Below are positions 6,390 to 13,904 of a stretch of 14,461 bases of DNA, one piece after another (within the stretch, counting starts at the first letter, position 1; each line of letters starts with the position of its first letter). A program made the translations under genes and the position numbers. The notes below the pieces were generated by a model. That model saw only the letters and a list, made by a program, of their open reading frames with translations. It ran no database searches and was not told the DNA's origin. This DNA is from Propionibacterium sp. (lineage in GTDB: Bacteria > Actinomycetota > Actinomycetes > Propionibacteriales > Propionibacteriaceae), in assembly GCA_012719335.1 (NCBI GenBank), contig JAAYAO010000343.1, positions 1 to 14,461 on the forward strand. Reading direction: 5' to 3'.

Positions 6390-7826
6390 TCACAGCAGCA
6401 GCTCCTGGATCAGGGCGCGGGCGATGGGCGCGGCCAGGCGCCCCCCGGCGATGTCGTTGCGGGGAATGTCGGCCTCCTCGATGAACACCGCGACCGCGAC
6501 CGTGCGGCCGTCCAGTTCGCCGAAGGCGACGAACCAGGCATAGGGCGGACGCTCCGGTGCCGACTGTGCGGTGCCGGTCTTGCCGCCGACCCGCACCCCC
6601 GACAGTTGGGCGTTCGTGCCGGTGCCGACCTCCACCACGTTCACCATCATGTCCTGCAGGGCACGGGCATTCTGGGTGGTCATCGCCCGCGGCATCTCGC
6701 GCGGCTGGTGGGTGTACAGCGGCTGCAGGTTGGGGGCGCGCACCGCGTTCACCACGTACGGCTCCATCACCACCCCGTCGTTGGCGATACCGGCGGCGAT
6801 CATCGCCATCTGCAGCGGGCTGGTTGCGACCTCGTACTGACCGATCGCGCTCATCGCCAACTGGGCGTCGTCCACCTCGTCGGGAAAGCGGCTGGCGACC
6901 GCGTCCAGATCCGGCAACGGCTCACTGCCGACGCCGAACTTGGCGGCCTGCTCGCGCAGCGCGTCGTCACCCAGCTCCAGACCGATGTTGGCGAAGGCGG
7001 TGTTGCAGGAGGTCTGCAGGGCCTTGTCGATGCTGACCCTGGTGCCCCCGCAGTTGGTGGAGTTGCCCAACTGGGTGTTGGTGTTCGGCAGGGTCATCGT
7101 CTCGGGGGAGTCGACCTCGGTACCGGGCTCCATGCCGTTCTCGAGCGCCGCGGCGGCGGTGACCAGTTTGAACACCGACCCGGGCGGGTAGATCTCCCGG
7201 GCGGCCCGGTTCGCCATCGGACGGGCCGGGTCGTCGGCCAGTTGACGGTAGTTCTCGTCGGCGACGGCGATGTCGTGGCCGGCGATCAGGTTCGGGTCGT
7301 AGCTGGGGTGCGTGACCATCGCCAGGACGGCGCCGGTGTCGGCGTCCAGGGCGACGACCGCGCCCTTGCGGTTGCCGAGCTGTTCGGCAGCGAGTTGTTG
7401 GGCGCTGGGCACAATGGTGGTCTCGACGCTGGCACCCTGCGGTTTGCGTCCGGTGACCATGTCGACCATCCGGCGCACGAACAGTGACGACGCGGTGCCG
7501 GCCAGTTCCTCGGTGTAGGCGGCTTCCAGGCCGACCGAGGCGTGGTCGTAGGAGAAGTAGCCGGTGACCGGGGCGTACAGGGCGCCGTGGGGGTAGGTGC
7601 GTTGGTAGGCGAACCGGGAGTCGACTTGTACCGATTCGGCGATCGGTTGCCCGCCGGCGAAGATCGGACCGCGGTCCTGGGCGAACTCGGCGTCGCGGGC
7701 CCGGCGGTTCATCGGGTGGGCGTTCAGACCCGGCGCCTGGAAGACCGCGACCTGGGTGACGTTGATCAGCAGCGCCAGGAACATGATCATGGCGACGACG
7801 GCAATGCGGCGAATCGGGACGTTCAT
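6390..7826 (-). CDS. pbpA: Class B penicillin-binding protein (transpeptidase) PbpA
   Basis: D,D-transpeptidase (478 residues) that cross-links peptidoglycan and works with the SEDS protein RodA. It has one N-terminal signal anchor (about 7-29), a short non-catalytic segment (40-125), and a transpeptidase domain (about 150-475). All three active-site motifs are present: SVFK with nucleophile Ser217, SCN at 273-275, and KTG at 416-418 (GGKTGTA). There is no large N-terminal pedestal or C-terminal PASTA extension, so it belongs to the compact mycobacterial PbpA type. The ATG overlaps the rodA stop by four bases (ATGA), which indicates coupled translation of the two partners. In mycobacteria PbpA is a PknB substrate; whether that holds here is inference. 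Confidence 0.96.
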   Translation of the reverse strand: MNVPIRRIAVVAMIMFLALLINVTQVAVFQAPGLNAHPMNRRARDAEFAQDRGPIFAGGQPIAESVQVDSRFAYQRTYPHGALYAPVTGYFSYDHASVGLEAAYTEELAGTASSLFVRRMVDMVTGRKPQGASVETTIVPSAQQLAAEQLGNRKGAVVALDADTGAVLAMVTHPSYDPNLIAGHDIAVADENYRQLADDPARPMANRAAREIYPPGSVFKLVTAAAALENGMEPGTEVDSPETMTLPNTNTQLGNSTNCGGTRVSIDKALQTSCNTAFANIGLELGDDALREQAAKFGVGSEPLPDLDAVASRFPDEVDDAQLAMSAIGQYEVATSPLQMAMIAAGIANDGVVMEPYVVNAVRAPNLQPLYTHQPREMPRAMTTQNARALQDMMVNVVEVGTGTNAQLSGVRVGGKTGTAQSAPERPPYAWFVAFGELDGRTVAVAVFIEEADIPRNDIAGGRLAAPIARALIQELLL

Positions 7827-9214
7827 GAGCTCGTCCTCGACACGATCTGGGTGGTGTCACCGGCCAGGTCGGCCGAGGTGGCCACCGCCACCGGTTTGCG
7901 GGCGTGGTGCGAGACCACCATCAGCAGCGCGATGATCACCCAGTTCGCGATCAGCGACGACCCACCCTGCGACATGAAGGGGGTGGTCAGACCGGTCAAC
8001 GGCAGCAGCCGGGTGACCCCGCCGATGATGATGAACACCTGCAGGGCGAAGGTGAACGACAACCCGGCGGCGAGCAGTTTGCCGAAGTCGTCCTTGGCCG
8101 CCAGGGCGGTGCGCAGGCCCCGGGCCACGATCACCCCGTACAACACGATCACCGCCAGCAGCCCGACGATGCCCAGTTCCTCACCGATCGCCGCGGCGAT
8201 CATGTCCGACTTGGCGAAGGTGGTCAGGCCGGGCCGGCCCATGCCCAGGCCGGTGCCCAGCAGGCCGCCCCAGGCCAACCCGAACTGGGCGTTGATCACC
8301 TGCCGGTTGCCGTCGAAGTCGGAGAACGGGTCCAACCAGGAGCTGAACCGGCGGGTGATGTGGCTGAACTGGTCGACCCCGGCCTCGGCCATGAAGTACA
8401 CCGCCAGGGCGCCGCCGATGAACAACAGGGCACCGAGAATCGCCCAGCCCGGACGTTCGGTGGAGACGTACAGCATCACCACGAACAGGCCGAAGAACAG
8501 CAGCGAGGTGCCGAGGTCCTTCTGGAACACCAGCACGATCAGGCTGGCCGCCCACATCAGCAGGATCGGGCCCAGGTCGCGGGCCCGGGGCAGGTCGATG
8601 CCCAGGATCCGTTTGCCGGCCAGTGCGAGCACGTCGCGTTTCTCGACCAGGTAGGACGCGAACGCCAGGGTCAGCACGACCTTGGCGACTTCGGCGGGCT
8701 GGAAACTGAACGGGCCGACCGAGATCCAAATCCGGGCGCCGTAGATCTCGGTGCCGATGAACGGCAGCAGCGGCAGCAGCATCAACCCCATGCCGGCCAG
8801 GAACAGTGAATAGGTGAACCCCTGCAGCGGACGGTGATCGCGCAACAGCACCAACACCATGATGAACAACATGATGCCCAGCACCGCCCACAACAGTTGC
8901 CGTTCGGCATCGTGGGTGACCGGGTCGTTGATCAGGTCGATGCGGTGGATCATCACCAGCCCGAAGCCGTGCAGGGCGATCACCACCGGCAGGAACACCG
9001 GGTCGGCGTAGGGCAGCCACCAGCGCACCATGATGTTGAGCACCACCGGCAGGATCAGCCAGATCGCTGCCACCAGCGGCAGGTTGGCCGGCAGGGCGCC
9101 GCTCATGTTCAGGTGCAGCGCGGTGTAACAGGCCAGCCCCACACCGGCAGCCAGCAGCAACATCAGCAACTCAATGTTGCGACGTTTGCGATACACCACC
9201 ACCGAATCGGGCAT
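7823..9214 (-). CDS. rodA: SEDS peptidoglycan glycosyltransferase RodA/FtsW family
   Basis: A polytopic membrane protein (463 residues) that polymerises lipid II into glycan strands and pairs with a class B PBP, here PbpA encoded next to it. Family signatures are VFQKDLGTSLLFFG (229-242), SSWLDPFSD with Asp295 in the conserved periplasmic-loop position taken as catalytic in SEDS proteins, KSDMIAAAIGEELG (335-348), and PLTGLTTPFMSQGGSS (405-420). About ten to twelve membrane helices are visible. Two extra hydrophobic segments precede the first family-typical region, as in other actinobacterial RodA proteins of similar length. The ATG overlaps the last base of the pstP stop (TGATG). The position next to pbpA favours RodA over FtsW. 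Confidence 0.95.
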   Translation of the reverse strand: MPDSVVVYRKRRNIELLMLLLAAGVGLACYTALHLNMSGALPANLPLVAAIWLILPVVLNIMVRWWLPYADPVFLPVVIALHGFGLVMIHRIDLINDPVTHDAERQLLWAVLGIMLFIMVLVLLRDHRPLQGFTYSLFLAGMGLMLLPLLPFIGTEIYGARIWISVGPFSFQPAEVAKVVLTLAFASYLVEKRDVLALAGKRILGIDLPRARDLGPILLMWAASLIVLVFQKDLGTSLLFFGLFVVMLYVSTERPGWAILGALLFIGGALAVYFMAEAGVDQFSHITRRFSSWLDPFSDFDGNRQVINAQFGLAWGGLLGTGLGMGRPGLTTFAKSDMIAAAIGEELGIVGLLAVIVLYGVIVARGLRTALAAKDDFGKLLAAGLSFTFALQVFIIIGGVTRLLPLTGLTTPFMSQGGSSLIANWVIIALLMVVSHHARKPVAVATSADLAGDTTQIVSRTSS

Positions 9215-10881
9215 CAGCAGTCGTTCTCGTCGAAGTACGGCGGCAGGTCACCGTCGTCGGGTTCGGTGGTGGGGGAGCCGGTGGCGTCCGGGCTCGGCGA
9301 GGCCGGCCCGGGGGAGGGGGAGGCGGACGGGTCCGGGGATGCGGTGCCGGGGGTCTGCCGCACCGTCGGCCCGGCCGGGGTGCCCGACGGCGACGGTGAG
9401 GGTGTGGGAGTGGTGTCGGGGGTCGGTTCCGGCGTCGGGGTGCGTTCGCGCTGGGCGCGCACCTCCCGGCAGAACTCGGCCGCGCTGCGCAGTTCCCGGA
9501 CGGTCGCGCGCGCCCCGTCCAGGTTGTCGGCGGTGATTCCGCCGGCCAACTGGTCCCGGAAGCGATTCGGCAGGTCGGCGATCGCGATGTCGTAGGACTC
9601 GTGCAACTCGTGCAGGCGGTAGCTGCCGAACCGTTCGTTCAGGCCCCGGTAGATGCCCACCTGGTCGCGGTCGGGGGCGACGAAATACTGGGTGCGGGCC
9701 CAGGCGTAGGTGCCGCCGGCGGCGCCGCCGAGCACCAACAGGACGGCCAGCAGTACCAGCAGCGCGCGACCCCACCGGTTGCGCCGCGACGGAGCCCGGC
9801 GCGGGGCGTAGCGTTCCTCCTCGGCATCCCCCCGGCGCTTCGGTGCCGGGGCGGCCGGCACCGGGTTGCCGTGTTCGTCCACGGTGGGGGGTGGGCCGGG
9901 CCGGTCATCGCCCAGATCGACCTTCGGACGCACCCCGACCGCGGGAATCTCGCGTTCGTTCGCGGCCCCCAGGACGACCGGCTCGATACCGACCGCAGCG
10001 GTCTCGTCGACCAGGTCGGCGAGGATGATGGTGATGTTGTCGGAGCCACCGGCCAGGTGGGCGTCCTTGACCAGGGCGGCCATCGCCTCGTCCGCGTCGG
10101 GTTCGCGCAGCCGGTCGGCCAGCACCTCGTCGGGGACGAAACCGCACAACCCGTCGGAACACACCAGCAGCCGGTCACCGGGCTCGGCATCGTGCAGGGC
10201 CAGATCCGGGTCGTACTGCGGCTGGCCGTTCAGCACCCGCAGCAGCAGTGACCGGTGCGGGTGGTAGTTGGCCTCCTCCTCGGTCAGCCGTCCCTCGTCG
10301 ACCAGCGACTGCACCCAGGAATGGTCGTGGGTCAGCCGATGCAGGGTTTCGTCGCGCCACAGGTAGGCGCGGGAGTCACCGATGTGGGCGACCGCGTACT
10401 GCTGATCGGCCAGCATCACCGCCGACACGGTGGTGCCCATGCCGTCCAGGGCATGGTCGTCGGCGATCAGGTCGGCCAGCCGGTCATTGGCCCGGCTGAT
10501 CGCCCCGGCCAGCAACACCAGGGCCTGTTCCCCGGGGGTGCCTTCGCGCTCCGGATCGTCCTCGGCATCGGCCCACGGGTTCGCCGAGTCGGTCTCCCCG
10601 GTAGTGGCCCCGGTCCCGGCGTCGGCGGGCGCGTCGTCGTCCGTGGCCTCGGTCTCGGGCTCGGGCGCCTGCTCGACGTCGGCGGGGGTGTCGTCGGCCT
10701 CGGGGGGTTCGATGCGGCGGATCCGGTCGATCGCGGCGGCCGAGGCCAGGTCACCGGCGGCGGCGCCGCCCATCCCGTCGGCCACCACCAGCAGCGTGTC
10801 GGTGGCATACCCCGAATCCTGATTGTTCTTGCGCACCAACCCGATCTCGGAGTGGGCCACGAACTTGAACCGCCACGCCAT
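9214..10881 (-). CDS. pstP: PP2C-family Ser/Thr protein phosphatase PstP
   Basis: Removes phosphate from proteins modified by PknB and from the kinase itself. The 555-residue product starts with a metal-dependent PP2C domain (about 5-292). Motifs seen are NNQDS with Asp22, DGMGG with Asp35, HIGDSRAY with Asp169, SDGL with Asp243, and GGSDNIT with Asp281, enough for the usual metal-binding site. An unusual acidic segment (58-119) interrupts the domain between DGMGG and the following helix. A linker rich in Pro and charge (300-370) leads to one membrane helix (about 372-394), a small extracytoplasmic helical region (395-475), and a Pro/Ser/Thr-rich tail (480-555) ending in Cys. The ATG starts two bases after the fhaB stop codon ends (TGAGATG), so translation is probably coupled. 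Confidence 0.96.
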   Translation of the reverse strand: MAWRFKFVAHSEIGLVRKNNQDSGYATDTLLVVADGMGGAAAGDLASAAAIDRIRRIEPPEADDTPADVEQAPEPETEATDDDAPADAGTGATTGETDSANPWADAEDDPEREGTPGEQALVLLAGAISRANDRLADLIADDHALDGMGTTVSAVMLADQQYAVAHIGDSRAYLWRDETLHRLTHDHSWVQSLVDEGRLTEEEANYHPHRSLLLRVLNGQPQYDPDLALHDAEPGDRLLVCSDGLCGFVPDEVLADRLREPDADEAMAALVKDAHLAGGSDNITIILADLVDETAAVGIEPVVLGAANEREIPAVGVRPKVDLGDDRPGPPPTVDEHGNPVPAAPAPKRRGDAEEERYAPRRAPSRRNRWGRALLVLLAVLLVLGGAAGGTYAWARTQYFVAPDRDQVGIYRGLNERFGSYRLHELHESYDIAIADLPNRFRDQLAGGITADNLDGARATVRELRSAAEFCREVRAQRERTPTPEPTPDTTPTPSPSPSGTPAGPTVRQTPGTASPDPSASPSPGPASPSPDATGSPTTEPDDGDLPPYFDENDC

Positions 10882-10882
10882 C

Positions 10883-11362
10883 TCAGGCCTCGAGTTTCAT
10901 CGTGGTGCGGCCGATCCGCACCGTGTCCTCGGGGCCGATCAGGGTGGGGACGGTGATGCGTTGACCGTTGACGTAGGTGCCGTTGGTCGAACCCAGATCC
11001 TCGATGAACCAGCCGTCGACACTGTTGTCGACGCGGGCGTGGCGGGTCGAGACGTAATCGTCGTCGTCCAGCAGAATCAGGCAGTCGCTGTTGCGCCCGA
11101 TCAGGATCGGGGCGGCGCTGAGTTCGGCGCGCTGACCGGTGCCGGCACCGTTGGTGACGACCAGGCCGGTGGCCCGGTTCTTGCGGCCGCGGCGCTTGCG
11201 GGGGCGTCCCGAACCCCGGGGCGGCTCGATCTCGGCCAGATCGGAGCGCGGCACGGTGCGTCCGAACAGGTCGGTACGAATCACCCCGCCGATCGACAGG
11301 ATGAACACCCAGATCAGCGCCAGGAGCAGCACCTTCAGTGCCGTGACGGCCAGTTCACTCAT
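10883..11362 (-). CDS. fhaB: FHA-domain membrane protein FhaB (FipA type)
   Basis: A 159-residue phosphothreonine reader. It has an N-terminal membrane helix (about 5-27), a Lys/Arg-rich linker (48-63), and a C-terminal FHA domain (about 66-158). Expected ligand-binding residues are present: IGRNSDC (Gly89, Arg90), STRHAR (Ser105, Arg107, His108) and LGSTNGTYVNG (Asn127, Asn132). The mycobacterial counterpart FipA/FhaB binds phosphorylated PknB or FtsZ partners and sits at the same place in the cluster. The ATG at 11362 is chosen because it overlaps the fhaA stop by one base (TGATG) and gives the membrane-helix start typical of the family. A longer frame upstream exists, but it is only the antisense-free shadow of fhaA in another phase. 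Confidence 0.95.
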   Translation of the reverse strand: MSELAVTALKVLLLALIWVFILSIGGVIRTDLFGRTVPRSDLAEIEPPRGSGRPRKRRGRKNRATGLVVTNGAGTGQRAELSAAPILIGRNSDCLILLDDDDYVSTRHARVDNSVDGWFIEDLGSTNGTYVNGQRITVPTLIGPEDTVRIGRTTMKLEA

Positions 11363-12063
11363 CACGCTCCCGCAGGTGCGTGGACCAGCATCCGGGTCGA
11401 ACCGATCTCGATGCGGGAGCCCTCGTGCAGGTCGACCCGTTCGACCCGCTGCCCGTCGACGGTGATGCCGTTGGTGGAGCCCAGGTCGACGATCTCGATC
11501 CGCAGTCGGCCGTCGGTCTCGCCCACCTCGATCCGGGCGTGCTCGCGGGAGATGCCGGGGTCGTTGACCCGCAGGTCGGCGCCGGAACCGCGGCCGATGG
11601 TGAATCCGGGCGGGGTGAGCGGGTGCCGCATGCCGTTGACCTCGAGCACCAGCCGGGACCGCTGCGCGGCCGGGTCGGGGGTGCCCGAGACCCCGGCGAC
11701 GGCTTCGGATGCGACGGTGAATCGCCCGGTGGGCAACTGCTCGTCGTACTCGAAATGGATCATGATCGGACCGTTGAAGACATAGCCGTTGCGGTTGGCG
11801 TGCGCCCGCAGCTCGGGAATGATCTCGCTGGTCAGCGTTTTGCCGTACGGGGTCAACCGATCGTAGTCGGCCGGTGACAGCCCGACGATGAACTCGTTGG
11901 GCACCAACCGGCGGTCGCGGGACAGCAGCCGTGCCTCGGCGTCCAGTTCGCGGGTCAGTCGAGCTGCGATCTCCACCGGTTCGACCGCACCCTTGAAGGC
12001 GCGCGCGAAGACGCCACTGACGGCCCCTTCCAGGCGTTTCTCGAACTTGTCGAAAACCCCCAT
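11362..12063 (-). CDS. fhaA: DUF3662 and FHA domain protein FhaA
   Basis: A cytoplasmic phosphothreonine-binding adaptor (233 residues). In mycobacteria FhaA binds the phosphorylated MviN pseudokinase domain and restrains peptidoglycan synthesis. Residues 1-120 are the DUF3662 domain, opening with MGVFDKFEKRLEGAVSGVFA. Residues about 138-230 are the FHA domain with FTIGRGSGADL (Gly157, Arg158), SREHAR (Ser172, His175) and LGSTNGITVDG (Asn198). Only about 18 residues join the two, whereas mycobacterial FhaA has a long low-complexity linker. The ATG at 12063 has AGGAGGGG just upstream and matches the conserved N-terminus; an earlier in-frame ATG at 12126 lies upstream of the predicted promoter. 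First gene of the operon. Confidence 0.95.
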   Translation of the reverse strand: MGVFDKFEKRLEGAVSGVFARAFKGAVEPVEIAARLTRELDAEARLLSRDRRLVPNEFIVGLSPADYDRLTPYGKTLTSEIIPELRAHANRNGYVFNGPIMIHFEYDEQLPTGRFTVASEAVAGVSGTPDPAAQRSRLVLEVNGMRHPLTPPGFTIGRGSGADLRVNDPGISREHARIEVGETDGRLRIEIVDLGSTNGITVDGQRVERVDLHEGSRIEIGSTRMLVHAPAGA

Positions 12064-12316
12064 GGCCCCTCCTTCTCGCAGGTATCCGCACTGAATCTTA
12101 TGCGCCAACGGCCCTCCGGTGCCCAATCGAGCCCGTCGGTGTGGTCACGTTCGGGTTGCGGCAACCGTTCCCGGCGCGGGCGGGCACGGCCCGTCGAATC
12201 GCTCGGTGTGCCTGCCCTGGTGGGGATCCGGGGTGATTCGCTGGGTCGTGGGTGGGGTCGGGCTCCCGATCGGCGACGACACAGGGCAGACTGGTTCGAC
12301 GAGTGGGGAGGACGCG
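12064..12316. other. Divergent intergenic region between fhaA and the zinc-ribbon gene
   Basis: A 253-bp spacer that must hold promoters for both directions. On the minus side it has a TAAGAT -10 and a strong ribosome site. A short dyad, GGTTGC G GCAACC (12154-12166), is a possible operator. On the plus side no convincing TANNNT box is visible; CAGACT (12287-12292) is the best but weak candidate. GGGGAGGA precedes the plus-strand ATG. Confidence 0.55.
12095..12100 (-). promoter_or_regulatory. Probable -10 box of the fhaA-pabA operon
   Basis: Read on the minus strand the hexamer is TAAGAT, close to the consensus TANNNT. The predicted start is near 12088, giving a leader of about 25 bases that contains AAGGAGGGG just before the ATG at 12063. 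No good -35 is visible at 17 bp; TTGGGC at 12121-12126 would require a 20-bp spacer. Confidence 0.5.
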
Positions 12317-13330
12317 ATGAACGAAGCGGGCCCGATGCCGTGTCCCAACTGTGGCACCCGTACCGAGGCGAATGCTGCCGCCTGCCCACGATGTGGGTTG
12401 CCCCGCAACAACCCCGTTTTCGGCCCGGACAACACCTATTTGGGGACGTCTTTCGCGCCGGTGCGGCAGGCCCGCCCGGTGCCACCGGCCGGCCCGCCGC
12501 GCGGCGCCGGACACACCCCGGCAACCCTGACCCAGCCCGTCCCGCCGCCACCGGCGATCGGCCCGGAGCAGGACACCCGGCGCGGTGGTAGGCGCACGCT
12601 GGCGATCATTCTGGGCGCGGTCGTGGTGATCGTCCTCGGGGTGGCGGCCGGCCTGATCATCACCAACCTGCCGTCCGGGCAGGACGCCGACCTGGCCGTC
12701 CCGGCCAGCCGATCGGCCGCACCGACCAGCGCGTCCCCCTCGGCCGGCACCGAACCGAGCCCTACCCCCACCGCTGCGCCGAGTACGAGTGAGCCGGCCA
12801 CCCCCACACCGACGAGCAGCCCGCGCAGTGCCGGGCCGGTGGAGGAGCCGACCACCCGGGCGCCCTCCCCGGCGACGGTCCCCGATCCGACCACCCAGGC
12901 ACCGCCGCCGCGTCGCGGCCCGGCCGACAATCGGCCGATCACGGGCACCGAGACCTACGTGGTGCCCGGCTCCGGTGCCAGTTGCGTCGGCCCGGCCGGT
13001 TGGAGCACCCAGGACTACCAGGGCGGTCACCAGTGGTACAGCGGCGCCGGCGAGGTGCTGTGCGGCTCGATCAACGGCGGCACCGACCGGGTGCGGTCGA
13101 TGGTCGAGGACGAATGGGCGCGTACCTGGGAGGTCACCTTCAGCGACGGCGATGCCCGCCAGTACCGCGCCAGTGGTTACACCGACGACGGCCGGATCTT
13201 CTGGCTGGGGGCGAAGAACCGCTCCGGCTCGTCCGAAACCGTGATGACGTACTGGATTTATCCCCGGGCCGACAAGGGTGATTACGACGTCTACATCGAG
13301 CAGGCCTGGCAGCAGTTGAGCCCGCCCTGA
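12317..13330 (+). CDS. Zinc-ribbon, single-pass membrane protein of unknown function
   Basis: I do not recognise this 337-residue protein as a named family. It opens with a zinc-ribbon: CPNC (Cys9, Cys12) and CPRC (Cys23, Cys26). A Pro-rich cytoplasmic stretch (45-90) leads to an RRGGRR-type positive patch and one membrane helix (about 94-117). Outside is a Ser/Thr/Pro-rich spacer (118-205), then a compact C-terminal region (about 210-335) with many Trp, Tyr and Gly residues and two cysteines (223, 249) that could form a disulphide. The ATG has GGGGAGGA upstream; in-frame sequence before it has no such features. It is divergent from fhaA and shares its control region, which suggests, but does not prove, a role in the same envelope-signalling network. 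The cytoplasmic ribbon plus outer domain layout would suit a sensor or anchor. Confidence 0.85.
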   Translation: MNEAGPMPCPNCGTRTEANAAACPRCGLPRNNPVFGPDNTYLGTSFAPVRQARPVPPAGPPRGAGHTPATLTQPVPPPPAIGPEQDTRRGGRRTLAIILGAVVVIVLGVAAGLIITNLPSGQDADLAVPASRSAAPTSASPSAGTEPSPTPTAAPSTSEPATPTPTSSPRSAGPVEEPTTRAPSPATVPDPTTQAPPPRRGPADNRPITGTETYVVPGSGASCVGPAGWSTQDYQGGHQWYSGAGEVLCGSINGGTDRVRSMVEDEWARTWEVTFSDGDARQYRASGYTDDGRIFWLGAKNRSGSSETVMTYWIYPRADKGDYDVYIEQAWQQLSPP

Positions 13331-13372
13331 CGGACCTCCCGCGACGAATAGGAGAGCCCTCACGCCTTGTGC

Positions 13373-13378
13373 TAGGGT
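13373..13378 (+). promoter_or_regulatory. Probable -10 box of the tRNA-Leu gene
   Basis: TAGGGT in the context GCTAGGGTATCC is a standard actinobacterial -10 element. It implies a start near 13385 and a 5' leader of about 24 bases before the mature tRNA. The -35 region is not clear. Confidence 0.6.
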
Positions 13379-13408
13379 ATCCCGGTTGGTTCACGCGAGT
13401 GAGCCCAC

Positions 13409-13491
13409 GCGCGAGTGGCGGAACGGCAGACGCGCTGGCTTCAGGTGCCAGTGTCCCTTGGGACGTGGAGGTTCAAATCCTCTCTCGCGCA
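13409..13491 (+). tRNA. tRNA-Leu, anticodon CAG
   Basis: An 83-base cloverleaf with a long variable arm. Acceptor arms GCGCGAG (13409-13415) and CTCGCGC (13484-13490) pair perfectly. The anticodon stem CTGGC/GCCAG encloses TTCAGGT with anticodon CAG at 13442-13444, decoding CUG. The variable arm GTCCC..GGGAC is the class II type, and the T-arm has GGTTCAAATCC. The discriminator is A13491; the 3' CCA is not encoded in full. Confidence 0.96.
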
Positions 13492-13503
13492 CAATCGAGC
13501 AAG

Positions 13504-13541
13504 ACCCCGGTTTCCAGGTAGATCCCGTAGGAAACCGGGGT
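13504..13541 (+). terminator. Terminator hairpin behind tRNA-Leu
   Basis: ACCCCGGTTTCC (13504-13515) and GGAAACCGGGGT (13530-13541) form a perfect 12-bp stem around a 14-base loop, extendable by a few more pairs. A short T-rich stretch follows. It starts 13 bases after the tRNA. Confidence 0.85.
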
Positions 13542-13731
13542 TTCGTGCGTTCTGGGAGAGTGTTCGCAACCGGGCCGAACTCTGCCGCTGGGAGCGTCCG
13601 TCTCGTCGGAATGTTGCTACCTGTTGCGGAGCGCGCGCTTGCCTTTCGCCTCGGTCGCCCTCGGGTGACCCATCGCAGCGAGCGTCAGCCATACGATCCG
13701 CCGGTCGGGGTCGACGCAATACCAGAGTCGT

Positions 13732-13754
13732 GTCGGTTGAGCCTGTAGGCGCCA
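13732..13754 (+). repeat. Dispersed short repeat, copy D (diverged)
   Basis: Reads GTCGGTTGAGCCTGT and then departs from the consensus (AGGCGCCA instead of CGAAACCA). It lies 40 bp before, and in the same direction as, the better copy that follows. Confidence 0.6.
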
Positions 13755-13771
13755 GCGTGCATTCCGGCGGC

Positions 13772-13794
13772 GTCGGTTGAGCTTGTCGAAACCA
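13772..13794 (+). repeat. Dispersed short repeat, copy E
   Basis: Contains GGTTGAGCTTGTCGAAACCA exactly. It is the cleanest copy in the window and matches the copies about 12 kb away at 1713 and 1917, so the element is scattered rather than local. Confidence 0.8.
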
Positions 13795-13904
13795 GGGCGG
13801 ACATCTCGGTCTTCAGTGGCCCGTGCATACCGCGCAGCTGACGGCGATCATCCGGCCCACGATGAATCGGGCCTCGTTGCGATGGCATGAACGCGTCTGA
13901 CGCA

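Larger units (their letters stand above)
13545..13904. other. Gene-free spacer between tRNA-Leu and the last gene
   Basis: These 360 bp show no reading frame with a ribosome site and plausible composition. They contain two copies of the dispersed repeat (13732-13754 and 13772-13794). The part from 13800 to 13904 is the 3' flank of the last gene, and I see no strong terminator there. I see no duplicate of the tRNA 3' end. Confidence 0.6.

Noticed and set aside
10883..12091. A 402-codon frame spanning both fhaB and fhaA
   Set aside because: Its first 240 codons are an Arg/Pro-rich out-of-phase reading of fhaA. The real fhaB starts at 11362 with a membrane helix and overlaps the fhaA stop.
12098..13363. 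A 421-codon minus-strand frame opposite the zinc-ribbon gene
   Set aside because: The plus strand has a clear ribosome site, a CxxC pair, a membrane helix and a plausible outer domain; the minus frame is low-complexity Arg/Gly/Ala.
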